Assembly (NCBI GenBank): GCA_012932295.1 | Contig: JAAONU010000018.1 | Coordinates: forward strand, 7,746,828-7,810,827 | Reading direction: 5' to 3' | Source: Cyclina sinensis | Lineage: Eukaryota; Mollusca; Bivalvia; Venerida; Veneridae | DNA: 64,000 nucleotides | Part shown: positions 15,101-45,500 of the stretch, piece after piece | How the letters are laid out: each line of letters starts with the position of its first letter | How positions within the stretch are numbered: the stretch's first letter is position 1 | The notes under the pieces: generated by a model | The model's database searches: none | Told to the model about the DNA's origin: nothing | What the model saw: the letters and a program-made list of their open reading frames with translations, nothing else | Made by a program: the position numbers and the translations under genes

Positions 15101-16134
15101 ACTGCTTGTTATTAACACCTTGTCACCATCAGCAGTTTTCTATTATCTATAGTATAAATTAACAGGGACGAAACCTCAACCTGCTTTGTACAGCAAAATA
15201 AGTGTGACAAACCGGTATTGTGATGAAACCTCCTGCACTCTCATCAGTCAATGTGCCTGTAATTAAGTCATAAGTGACATCTTTAGCATATTCCAGGGGC
15301 GTAGCAAGGGCTTTTGAAGGTGTACGCAGAATCGTGGGGGGGGGGGGGGGGGGGGGGTCCAGGGGCATGCTCCCCCGGATTTTTTTTTCTGTAGATCGAC
15401 TCAGGAGCGTTTTGGCGGGTTTTGGCATAAAATAAGCCATATTTTTTCACCAATTTTACTCGATTTTTGTTTTACTTTTTCTCATAGAACATCTACTAAC
15501 AACTATTCAAAAAGACTTTCTGGACCAATGTGTACGCAGCTGCGTATTCTGCGTACTGGTAGCTACGCGCCTGTATTCTGACATGTATACTTTTGTTTTG
15601 GGTCAGAATCTTGCAGGGAAGTTGTTCACTCATACAAAAAGTTCCATAATTAGACTCACATAAGTCTCAATGATGCGACTTCAGGCTGGATGCTGCTTTT
15701 GAGCGAAGGCTGATATGGACCATTTAAAATGTAGCCAATATTCAACTTTTTTAGTTCAATTATTTGGACTAGACTCACATTCAATTAGTTGGCAAAGTCA
15801 AGCAACGTTTGGTTGAACCACAGCAATCGCCTGGCATGCTCCGTTTGTTGAGCCCGGGTCATAGATTCGAAACTGAGTGACGCCGGGTATACTTTTCCCC
15901 GTGTTTTACATAAAAAATTGAAACACTTATGGACAATTAGAAGTGTAGCCGACAACTGTACATGTTCACTGAAACAACTGATATTTCATGAGCCTTTATA
16001 CCTGTAAAGATATTAAATGATTAAATAAACATAAGTTACCCAGCTTTACAAGCAGTGTCTAACGCAGTGTTTATGTCAGGCACGCAATGAAAATCTCTTC
16101 CACAAGATACACGTGTGGCCATTCTTCCAGGCAT
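124..16134 (-). CDS. PRMT5: Protein arginine N-methyltransferase 5, complete 16-exon gene
   Basis: Type II methyltransferase that makes symmetric dimethylarginine on histones, Sm proteins and other targets, normally with WDR77/MEP50. Coding exons read right to left: 16040-16134, 11158-11276, 10495-10580, 9775-9906, 7379-7485, 6685-6898, 5810-5899, 4311-4460, 4048-4106, 3498-3623, 2949-3124, 2389-2498, 1987-2080, 1174-1290, 871-935, 124-276. All are GT-AG and in phase, giving 630 aa (human 637). The N-terminal TIM-barrel region covers about residues 1-280. Visible landmarks: F319 in [11 protein letters not shown] (human F327, needed for symmetric dimethylation), the SAM-binding GAGRGPLV at 357-364, the double-E loop [15 protein letters not shown] with E428 and E437, and the C-terminal beta-barrel ending GRSYTIGL. 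The start is the ATG at 16132-16134, giving [21 protein letters not shown]5 is an alternative start. Introns carry many transposons; the first is 4.8 kb. Nothing suggests inactivation. Confidence 0.98.
4948..5790 (+). repeat. Tandem-core repeat element, 146-bp units, with right-end hairpin (PRMT5 intron 7)
   Basis: Near-identical 146-bp units follow one another. The landmark TGACCTTGACCTT starts at 5055, 5139, 5285, 5431 and 5577, so the spacings are 84, 146, 146 and 146, meaning the first interval is internally deleted. After the units comes a CCGCCCATCCGCC-type short repeat (5713-5740), then a hairpin with arms AACCAGGATTTTC and GAAAACCTGGTT at about 5753-5786. The order tandem core, GTCC-like microsatellite, hairpin is shared with other elements here. 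It resembles bivalve pearl or Helentron-derived (HINE) elements; that class assignment is inference. Repeated open frames of about 60 codons are a by-product of the unit structure and not a gene. Confidence 0.75.
6250..6560. repeat. Dispersed repeat, copy A (PRMT5 intron 6)
   Basis: This stretch is matched at 11610-11829. Shared landmarks are AGCTGCTAGAAAAATGCTG, TTAAAATTCGGC and CCTTTTGCCAACCAGTAG, then GGTGCTTGTGATGTCATCAG. Copy A continues without interruption through GTCATCAGTCAATGTGCCTA at about 6527-6546. In copy B that point is broken by a 3.4-kb insertion, so copy A preserves the empty site. Family not identified. Confidence 0.6.
7546..8990 (+). mobile_element. Hairpin-ended tandem-core element, family d copy 1 (PRMT5 intron 4)
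   Basis: It starts near AGAACTATCGCTGAATGCG followed by CATACCCCCACCAATG. It then carries imperfect units of about 350 bp (landmarks AAAAAGGGGCATAACTT, AGAGCGGACACGACATA, TGACCTTGACCTT at 8242, 8590 and 8759), a GACGGACGGACGG microsatellite near 8891, and a terminal C-rich/G-rich hairpin at 8951-8985 ending GTGGTGGGGGTATAA. The 5' TACCCCCACCA and 3' TGGTGGGGGTA also form short terminal inverted repeats. A second copy lies at 25641-27309. No transposase is encoded, so it is non-autonomous. Confidence 0.7.
9283..9721. mobile_element. Short TIR element (MITE), PRMT5 intron 4
   Basis: Imperfect terminal inverted repeats: TTAAAGAGGCTGTAGCCC on the left, and on the right the reverse complement of TTAAAGGGACTGTGCTCC. 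TTAA is present at both ends (9283-9286, 9718-9721), and so are outer TA dinucleotides, so the target duplication could be TTAA or TA. The interior of about 440 bp is AT-rich and non-coding. A stretch near 9425-9470 faintly resembles a tRNA B-box on the minus strand, too weak to call. Superfamily unresolved. Confidence 0.55.
10372..10458. repeat. Three 29-bp tandem repeats near a PRMT5 splice donor
   Basis: Three head-to-tail copies of a 29-bp unit containing GCAGCAAAGACCGTGGCCCC (units start at 10372, 10401 and 10430). The first copy is the most diverged. The array ends 36 bp downstream, in the gene's direction, of the PRMT5 exon 3 donor. It is a local minisatellite. Confidence 0.7.
11610..11829. 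repeat. Dispersed repeat, copy B, interrupted at its right end (PRMT5 intron 1)
   Basis: Left portion of the repeat also found at 6250-6560. It ends at GTTATGTCATCAGTGA; the continuation CTCATCAGTCAATGTGCCTG resumes at about 15239. The gap is filled by the composite element 11830-15240. Confidence 0.55.
11866..12771 (+). mobile_element. Hairpin-ended tandem-core element, family b copy 1
   Basis: It begins with the hairpin ATCCCCCCGCC-AAA-GGCGGAGGGGAT (about 11870-11895), then CGTCCGTCCGTGC. About five tandem units of roughly 145 bp follow, each with GTCCGGAGCATAACTCCAAA, a TTCATACACTGACA segment and AACTCTACCTTGCC. One unit has a short internal deletion (near 12335). No coding capacity. Confidence 0.7.
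12772..13205 (+). mobile_element. Hairpin-ended tandem-core element, family b copy 2
   Basis: It repeats the same hairpin (12777-12803), the CCGTCCGTGCGTGCGTCC microsatellite and about two and a half diverged core units. It ends at CCCGGCGGGGGGATTAA near 13187-13203, an inverted match to the left TTATCCCCCCGCC, so both ends of this copy are readable. Confidence 0.65.
13464..14951 (+). CDS. Reverse transcriptase domain of a LINE, 5'-truncated but uninterrupted
   Basis: About 495 codons are open from the truncation point to TAA at 14949-14951. Recognisable RT blocks in order: [16 protein letters not shown] near the start, [68 protein letters not shown], the catalytic FADD at about residues 234-237, [24 protein letters not shown], and the C-terminal YSSTIWHP-like and [13 protein letters not shown] blocks. 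There is no initiator ATG at the 5' end; the frame simply runs open from the truncation. The absence of stops suggests recent insertion. It is not a host gene. Confidence 0.9.
   Translation: MLYNQRVDKLLTGLNPHKAQGPDEISPRLLKELHTEIAPILKIIFQRSLDTGIVPKDWKHAIITPAYKKGSKSKPSNYRPISLTCIASKLMEHIIVSNMMDYFDKHNILCPQQHGFRSKHSCETQLIGFTQEIADNLDQGQQTDVIVMDFSKAFDKVDHHKLIHKLKHMGVHPHISSWIQNFLKNRSQQVLVENKVSDRLPVLSGVPQGSVLGPCLFLAYINDLPGSVRSQVRLFADDTIVYLTIKSQASAQTLQNDLHNLEIWEKEWAMEFNPDKCEVLRIHRKKKPVIFPYTLHNTKLKTTENAKYLGVTISSNLNWSSHINNITNKAKNSLRFIRRNVKTQNKQLKEAAYKTYVRPQVEYCSTIWHPWQKYLTHRIEMVQRSAARYVHNDYHYTSSVTNMIKELIWSTLEQRRNHASLVMLHKVKNNQVNVDHNHLTNTRNSKFLIPQSKTQHHMNSFFPRTIRLWNELPTEIKATPTVPAFISGLNKFYRF
13464..15115 (+). 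mobile_element. 5'-truncated non-LTR retrotransposon (LINE), PRMT5 intron 1
   Basis: Contains an uninterrupted reverse-transcriptase frame and a 3' tail, with no endonuclease domain upstream, as expected from incomplete reverse transcription. The tail ends in GTATAGTCAGTATTGAC, then AAGTTGAAGTTGAAG. The same tail occurs near 17110-17165 and 46200-46250, marking one family with at least three insertions. The AGTTGA-type short tandem end instead of poly(A) fits CR1/L2/Jockey-like groups. It lies antisense to PRMT5. Confidence 0.9.
15294..15573. mobile_element. hAT-like MITE with a 22-G tract (PRMT5 intron 1)
   Basis: Ends CAGGGGCGTAGC (left) and CAGGCGCGTAGCTACC (right, reverse complement) form terminal inverted repeats with CAG...CTG ends typical of hAT MITEs. 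TATTC flanks both sides (15289-15293, 15574-15578). Subterminal GTACGCAGAAT motifs occur at both ends in inverted orientation. A run of 22 G lies at 15336-15357. Non-coding, 280 bp. Confidence 0.7.
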
Positions 16135-16529
16135 TTTTTTACTGTTTCACCGGTTAGCGACTGAGAAAAAACCTGTTTCGAACGTACTGGAACCGTTTTA
16201 AGTCTCTCCCGTGTTACCCCCCTTCAGTCAAATAGATAGCGACAATATTTTCGTCCCTGAATCAAGTAAACTTATTCCTTTTTTTAGTATTTCAGTAATC
16301 CGCCTTTCTTACTTCAAGCCCACTTATATAAAATTAAAAAATTTTATAACAGTAAAATCATACCAGTTTTAGCTCTTACACAAGTAGGAACAAAGTAGGA
16401 TGACTAGTTTTATTTCAGTATTGCAACTTCTTGTCGAATACATCCACCTACTGAATTGCTATGTATCTGTGTTAAGACTCCTTAAGAAGAGAAGCATACT
16501 TCTTGACCCTTTGTTTAACTGCTGGTAAT
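16135..16529. other. PRMT5 upstream region
   Basis: About 400 bp upstream of the PRMT5 start codon, expected to hold the 5' UTR and promoter. I see no TATA box at a convincing distance and no repeat. The next gene upstream is AOAH, in the same orientation, with its stop codon 4.4 kb away. Confidence 0.4.
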
Positions 16530-17830
16530 TATGTCTCCCCCACATAGTGGGATGAGAAACATATTGTTTTTGTACTGTCTGTCTGTCTGAATGGATGGAT
16601 GGATGTCACAAAGTTTTCTGTGCTTTTCTTCTTAACCACTGACTTGATTTCAATTGAACTTGCTATGATTTATTTGTACCAAGCCTAGCTGAGCAAGGTT
16701 TGTTCATAATGATTACCACCATACAAGCAGTGTAACAATTAAACACGATTATGGAATTAAAATGGTCGGTCAGCACTCCGACAAAGGTGAAACCAAGTTA
16801 GCATGGTCATGCTATACAAAATAAATATGTTAATGTTGATAAAGATCACCTCACAGAAACAACAAATTCCAAATTCCACAGTCAAAAAACACAACATCAC
16901 ATAAACTCATTCTTCCCACAGACTATACAACTCTGGAACGAATTACTGACTGAGATTAAAGCTACCCCAATTGTACCAGCTTTTTTTTCAGTGGATTGAA
17001 CAGGTTTTATGGATTTTAAATAATCACAATAAATGTTTAAGTAAGATCTATATTAAAAAAATTTACTTTGTTTTTAGCATTGACAATTTTTATGTTCCTG
17101 ACATGTGCCTGCCTAGTATAGTCAGTATTGATTTTTGACAGTAACAAGTTGAAGTTGATGTTGATATCCTTGGCATTTTCCGGTTCAGTGATTTTCATAT
17201 AAGTTATGGTCCAAATTTGAACACATATGGGCATATCTCCATAACTGCTTGTCTGATTAAAAAAAAAAAAAAAAATCACATGAATGATTGTTAGCAAGTA
17301 TTATTGATGTGTCCCGGTCAGCTTATTTTTAGTAGGTTATGGGCCTTGATTTGTCCAAATTTGAACAGATATGGGTATATCTCATAAACTGCTTGTCTGA
17401 TTTTAACAAAACTTCACAGAATGATTGTTAGTGAATAGTTACAAGTATTATTGATGTGTTCCAGGTGGCTGATTTTTAGTGGAGTTATGACCCCTGATTT
17501 GTCCAAATTTTAATACATTTGAGCATATCTCCATAATTGAGGAAACTACAAAGGAATGATAACAAGCCAGAGTAGTAATGCATTTTTTCATCTCGGTCCG
17601 GTCGAATATTTTTAGCAAATTTTTGACCCTTCATTTGTCCAAATTTGAATACAGTTGGGCATATCTCCACAACTGTTGGTTAGAGTTTGTCGAACTTCAC
17701 CGTAATGATCATTAGCAAGTGTAGTTATGCATATTATTGGCTTATTCTGGTTGAATGATTTTTAAGAGTTGCGGCTCTTGATTTGTCCAAATCTGAATAC
17801 AGTTAACTAGTATTCTTCATGGTAAATGAC
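16530..17830 (+). mobile_element. Decayed hairpin-ended tandem-core element (family f) broken by a LINE fragment
   Basis: Left end TATGTCTCCCCCACATAGTG, then GGGATGAGAAACATA, then CTGTCTGTCTG and ATGGATGGATGG microsatellites. The core resumes at about 17200 with three to four diverged units (landmarks GTCCAAATTTGAA, GGGCATATCTCCATAACTG, TGATTTTTAG). Between them, 16690-17165 is a diverged 3' fragment of the 13.46-kb LINE family (TTCATAATGATTACCACCAT through the GTTGAAGTTGA tail). Poly(A) at 17259-17274. Confidence 0.6.
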
Positions 17831-18339
17831 TTGGGGGTAGACATGTTTTTTTCTAAGAAACAATCTCTTGTTACTATTGGTTTTAATGTCTATTGATTTA
17901 AGTTAAAAAATTTCAAAACAGATGAACTACTCTTGACAACTAGTTCCTGGAGTTCTGACCAATATGTGTTCCAGCAGGAAGAAGCAGCTTTATTATTTTT
18001 CCATATTTCAACACATTTCTGTATGTTAATTAAACTTTCTGTTTATTATAATGTCACTTCTACTGAAAGCACTTGTCTCTCTAGTATACGAGACATCACT
18101 AAAAGTGTACACATCAACTTCCCTACTCCTTATCCTGTATTTCTGAAAGACACAATCTGTAACCATTCTTTAAGTAGCTGGTTTGTAACATTGGTTACCC
18201 AGCCTTATCAGGAAAAGCCTCTGATTGAACTCAAACTGCTGACCTACTGCTCTGTAAGTAGACACTTTTACCATTATTCCAGCAGACAGTAATTGTATCA
18301 CCTTGTATTTTGAAGGTTAAGTCTGAGGATCAGGAGCAA

Positions 18340-18853
18340 GATGCATCCCTTGGCTAGGCTAAGGGAAAGAAGATGTAGAACTTGGCTTAGCTAAGGGAGA
18401 GAAGATGTAGCTCTTGGTTCATCTAAGGGAGATAAGATGTAGCACTTGACTAGGCTTAGAAGAATATGTAGCTCTTGGCTAGGCTAAGGGAGAGAAGATG
18501 TAGCACTTGACTAGGCTTAGAAGAATATGTAGCTCTTGGCTAGTCTAAGGGAGAGAAAATGTAGCATTTGACTTGGGTAAGGGAAAGATGTATCTCTTGG
18601 CTAGGCTAAGGGAGAAAAGTTGTATCTCTTGGCTAGGCTAAGGGAGAGAAGATGCAGCTCTTATGTAGCTCTTGGCTAGGCTCAGGGAAAGAAGCTGTAG
18701 CTCTTGGCTAGGCTAAGGGAAAGAAGATGCAGCTCTTGGTTAGGATAAGGGAGAGATGTAGCTCTTTGCTTGGCTAAGGGAGAGAAGATACCACTCTTGG
18801 CTAGGCTAAGGGAGAGAAGATACAGCTCTTCGCTAGGCTAAGAGAGAGAAGAG
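18340..18853. repeat. Minisatellite, units of about 33-39 bp
   Basis: Roughly fourteen imperfect copies of a unit containing GTAGCTCTTGGCTAGGCTAA followed by GGGAGAGAAGAT. Several copies are shortened or carry TTGACTAGGCTTAGAAG variants. It lies between the AOAH 3' side and the PRMT5 promoter side. No coding meaning. Confidence 0.85.
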
Positions 18854-18977
18854 AAATAAAAAACAGTTGTCAAATCAAAAATATTTATTAAACAAGGAAT
18901 ATAACAAACAACTGTGGTAGATAAAATTTATGAATAATTTATACTGCACAGAATGAAATTGTAGGCATAAACAATTA

Positions 18978-19685
18978 CAGTAAAGACTGTCTTAGTGACC
19001 CCCTGTATATAGCGACGTTCTGTCTTTAGTGACCATAGTTAGGTGCGCCGAACAGTATTTACTATATAAATGGTCTGTATGTAGCGACTCCCTGTCTAGT
19101 CCGTACAACGACCATGATTTAGCGTCTCCCGCTACGGTATATTGGCCATGCAAAGCGACTATTGCAAGAGGAGTAACTCGAATGAACCTTACGTATTGTT
19201 GGAGTTATCCGTCCTGCGGAAATTGCATTGTGGGTTAAAATGGCGACGAAAAGAAAATTTCTTTCGTTAGAAGAGAAATGTAATGCATGTAATTGTAGAT
19301 AGTGTATCTTATTAGTAAAATGAAATTTAAACAAAGGCTTTTTTACTTATTTTTTTTTTAAAGATTTATCAATATAAATTTCATTTTTAATCAATATGTA
19401 ACTTTTAAATACTAATGTAATGGTGTAGTTCATAATCTTTACAAATTTTGCAATTTTAATACTGTCTTGTTTTTATAAATGATATGTGGTATGTTTAATA
19501 TATGTTTAATATAAATAAATAATATAAATAAACCATATGTATGGTACTATCCTGCTTTACAACAAAATATTGGCAAAATATGTTCATATTTCCGAATTCT
19601 GTAGAGACTGTTCACAGTGACTCCCTGTCTATAATGACCTTTTCTCTTTTCTCCCATTGAAGGTCACTGTAAACAGTTTTTACTG
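18978..19685 (+). mobile_element. pogo/Tigger-like DNA transposon remnant with a transposase N-terminal stub
   Basis: TA target duplications flank it (18976-18977, 19686-19687). The ends CAGTAAAGACTGTCTTAGTG and the reverse complement of CAGTAAAAACTGTTTACAGT form the terminal inverted repeats, and related CAGTGAC/TAGTGAC motifs recur inside, as in Tigger elements. At 19240 an ATG opens MATKRKFLSLEEK, which looks like the start of a CENP-B/Tigger N-terminal helix-turn-helix domain; the frame dies about 20 residues in. It appears to be an internally deleted derivative of an autonomous element. Confidence 0.7.
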
Positions 19686-19687
19686 TA

Positions 19688-20538
19688 CCACACAATTCAA
19701 AAACACCTGAACAGTATATAAGAGTATTCAAACTGACTGATTTAAACATGTACAAGGTGTTAAAAAAGTTTGAGCATGTTTTAATATCAAAACTGGTCCA
19801 TTTGTTATGCAGAAAATGATTTCTGAATATTTCACTTTTTTATACTTTTGTATATAAGTTATTATTTTCATTCTAGATTGTAATTTAAAACCTAGCCAAT
19901 TTCTTAGAAGTTAAAAATTTACAGCATACATTAATGTTAACATTTGCAATTTAATATGGGGATTGGGAAAATCAAGCAATCTTGAATAGGTTACAAATTC
20001 ATATAATTATTATATATATTTAGTTGAGTTTGAAGAAGACACTGACAAATGGAATATAAACTGATTGCAGTGAACCACTAAATAAACAGAAGACAATTAC
20101 ACATGTAGATGCAAAAGTCATGGAAAACTGAATACAAAATATAAAGTAAAATTTTGACACTGATTTTTTAACTAATTTTATGCATATTACTTTTTAATTA
20201 TTGTACAATAAATAATGCATTCTGTAATACTTTAGGTAAATAAAATTTACATAACATAAAGTAACAAGAAATGGCTAATAAAGTTTTGTCTTTCTTACCG
20301 TCCTACAGATTACATTTTGTAGCCTAATTATCAAGATAAATATATTTCAGTTCATACAGTATGGGTACTTCTATCTTAAATTACTACTACTTCTTAAAAA
20401 TAATTACACACAGCATAATTTCTGTGAATGAATATATCTTGTAGAACAATATTTCTGAGGTGTTATGTTTTTATCACATATCAGTTAGAGAGAGTTCACA
20501 AACTGGTCACTGTGGTTAAGCACTAAGTATCAACAAGG
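19688..20538 (-). other. AOAH 3' UTR and downstream flank
   Basis: AT-rich sequence following the AOAH stop codon. On the minus strand a possible ATTAAA polyadenylation signal lies near 20192-20197. No other gene or repeat recognised. Confidence 0.4.
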
Positions 20539-42276
<21,738 letters not shown>

Positions 42277-42525
42277 GTTGACATGAATCTGTCATGTGAT
42301 TTGTTTTGATAATTTTAGATATCATGTGACTGTGAAGTTGTGGTTGTCCAGACGTTTACATGTACTGGAATGTAATGAGCGTCTGCAATAATTTTCAAAT
42401 CCCGCTCCTCTGTTCGTGAGTTCGCGTTATCTACAACCGCCAATTTCAAACATTTTTGAGTCAGCACAATTTTGAAAAAGCACGAAAATTCCCTGCATTG
42501 TATTGATGTTGTGTTCACTATAACA
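42277..42525. promoter_or_regulatory. Divergent AOAH-ANLN promoter
   Basis: Only 249 bp separate the AOAH start codon (minus strand) from the ANLN start codon (plus strand), so both promoters must overlap or be shared. Near AOAH are two E-boxes of the MiT/USF type, TCATGTGAT (42292-42300) and TCATGTGAC (42322-42330). Toward ANLN are an E2F-like TTCGCG (42421-42426), a CCAAT box (42440-42444) and three CHR-like sites: TTCAAA at 42394 and 42445, TTTGAA at 42471. CCAAT plus CHR is the usual signature of G2/M genes, which fits anillin. Motifs are seen; function is inferred. Confidence 0.7.
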
Positions 42526-45500
42526 ATGGACCCTTACACAGAGGTGAGTAGATTTATCATTTTCTGTTGTTATGTATTATCGATAACACCTAATCAAACG
42601 GTAAAATTGTCGGGATTAACGGAACAAGTGCAAATTAAGCCAGCTTGATTTTAAGGGTGGCGAAAAAACACATGGAGTTACGGACGGGAATTTTGAAATC
42701 AGAAATTAAAAGATGACTTAAAACTTAACAAACAGTGGTAAATATGATGGAAACAGATAACTTAACAGAGGTAAATTAAAATTTGTCGTGAGTAACTTCA
42801 TAAATTTGAAAAAGGTCATGTTTCACACGAAGTCCATAACTTTAGAGGTAAAGCGCTTTGTGGGAAGATAACTCAAATGGATTTACAATAAAGGCTAAGG
42901 TTTCTGAAAATTTCAAATGCAAGATGCATGTTATTAAACTTAACTTTGCTTTCATGTATCAGTGTAATGGATACAATGTTCAGACAGTGTTTAACATTAT
43001 TGGCTCTGAACCATGCAGATCATAACCTGTTTGCACTCCCGTACAAAGACAGAACGTTTTGATACAAGTCAGTCTTTCAAATTCCAAACATGTTTTTGTT
43101 GACAATAGTAGTACATTGTAATTGCATCAGGTTTTGAAAACCTCATAAATACACTATTTTCTATCCATTTTGGGTGATGGTCGTTTTGTCGACCAACAGT
43201 TTCGTCGAACTGATTATGTATAGTAAATGAGAAGTCGTTTCGTCACTTTAAATATTCAATTGGTGGAAAGTGTGAAAGACTTTATTTACACCTGTTTACT
43301 CCAGCATTATTAATTTTAGTTGTATAAATGTTCCTCACTTTGTAAATCGATATACATGTACATCAAACAGACAACTATCATTAATCAATATTATGTCTTA
43401 TTAGGCTAAACAGTTACAGGTGCACGAGTAATTAGTTGTGAATGACCCTACAAATATATTCCACACTTTCCGCCAATTGAATATTTAGGGTGACAAAACG
43501 ACTTTTCATTTAATTATACATAATCAGTTCGACGAAACGACTGTAAAGCATCCCGTCTACCACTGCTGTATTATATAATCAGAAGTAGTTCAGAGGTAAA
43601 CCTGAAATAATTCACCTTAAACAGACTTCACTGTAAATTTTAATTTTGGTTTAGACAATTCTGTTATTCTTTTACTTGAAATTGCTTTTATTATTGAATG
43701 ATATATATTGACCATATTGAGTCCCTCGTTTGCACCTAACCTTATGGTTGGTACAGGTGTTCTATCTATCTATCTTTCATGAAGTCAAACCCCTGCTGGG
43801 GACCTAGACTTGACGTGCGTCAACTGACGAGTATTAGTATAAAAGATCCGAGATAAAAACATATAAAAGTAATGGAAAATAAGTATGTTTTTAAGAGCAG
43901 GTTAAAAACAGGTTTGGCGTTTAGGGAGACATATGTTCAATCCGGCTAACAGCCTGACTGAACTCAGGGCCAGACAAATTGATGATATCTGGTGGTAGGG
44001 CATTCCAGTGGACAATAGTTCTTGGAAAAAATGAATATTTGTGATAGTCAGTTTTGGTTTGTATTTGCTGGAATGCATAAGGATGGGATGTTCTGGATGA
44101 TCTAGTGAGAGGGATAATGTAGTTTGGAAAAGGAATAGCCACCTGGTCATGCAAGATGTTGTGAAACATGACCAGGCGTTGGTCAATACGCCGAAGGTCA
44201 AGGCGCCTCCACTGAAGCGAAGCCATCATGTCAGTGACACTTGATGTTCGGCCAAAGTCATGTTTGGCCCACCTAGCAGCCCTTCTCTGGACGGATTCTA
44301 GCTGGTCAATGAGAGTTCCTGTGTAGGGGGACCAGACCGTAGAGCTGTACTCAAGCTGGGGCCTGACAAGTGCCTTGTATGTGGTTGACTTTAACCCTTC
44401 GGAGTGAACTTTGATGTTTCAGCGTAGGAAACCAAGTGTTTGATTCGCCTTTGTTGTAATGTTGTTAATGTGTTTATTCCATGTGAGGTCATTTGATATT
44501 GTAATGCTGAGGTATTTTGCAGATGGTACTGTTTCTAAGATGGTGTCATGTAAGAGGTATTTTGTTGGAATGACTGTTTTGCGTTTTGAGATTTGGATAA
44601 CCTGGCATTTTGTTGGGTTGAATTGCATGTCCCATTTTGTCTCCCATTGTTCAAGTTGGTGTAAGTCGTGTTGTAGTAGGCTCGAGTGAGAAGCCACTGT
44701 AAGAGAGAGATAGATGGATGGCTGTGTCATCAGCAAATAGGCGGACTTTAGAGCATTGAACATATTCAGGTAGATCATTGATGTATATTAGAAATAGGAG
44801 AGGTCCTAGGACCGAACCCTGGGGAACACCGGAAGAGACTGGTATGGAACTGGACGTGGAGCCATTTACCACCACGGACTGTGACCTATTATCAAGAAAC
44901 CCTTTGATCCATTTGAGAGTTTGACCCCTTATGCCATAGAAGTGCAGCTTATATAGAAGTTTTTCATGGTTGACCATATCAAAGGCTTTGGAGAAGTCTA
45001 GAAGAATTAAGTCTACCTGACTTCTCTGGTTTATTGACTGTAGGATAGCATCTATTAACATTAGTAATTGGGTTTGACATAACCTTTTTTCTCTGAAACC
45101 ATGCTGCAAGTTTAATCTGGTAAAGTGCTTTGTGATACTGGAGGAGACAATATGTTCCAGGGTTTTACACAGGATACAGGTAAGAGAGATAGGGCGATAG
45201 TTGGCTGGGTCAGATTTATTACCTTTTTTAAAGACTGGGGCAACATTTGCCATTTTCCAAATGTCTGGAAGGGCACCGGACTGCAGAGATTTTTGGAAGA
45301 GTTTGGATAATATAGGGGCTAATTCTTTACAGGTATTTTTTAGTACAATAGGTCAAATTTGATCAGGTCCTGCAGCCTTGTGAGGGTTAAGGTTTTTGAG
45401 AAGTTTCTCAACACCTTTTTCAGAGATGTCAATATCAGGCATGGGGTTGTAGGGGCTAAATGATGGGTGGCGATTCTCTCTACCTGTGTCTGTTTGATCC

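Larger units (their letters stand above)
11830..15240. mobile_element. Composite MULE-like TIR element holding two hairpin elements and a LINE
   Basis: The ends carry imperfect inverted repeats of about 36 bp: AGAGGTTTCGTCACACTACT on the left (from about 11833) and, on the right, the reverse complement of AGGAGGTTTCATCACAATAC (to about 15234). Flanking copies of TCATCAGT(G/C)A look like a target duplication of about 9-10 bp. Long TIRs and a duplication of that size are typical of Mutator-like elements. No MULE transposase is visible; the interior is occupied by two tandem-core elements (11866-13205) and a retrotransposon (13464-15115). The empty target is intact at 6527-6546. TIR and duplication are seen; the superfamily is inferred. 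Confidence 0.5.

Noticed and set aside
17933..18292. 119-codon plus-strand frame
   Set aside because: No recognisable domain, no splice or promoter context, and the end resembles tRNA-like repeat sequence; not supportable as a gene.
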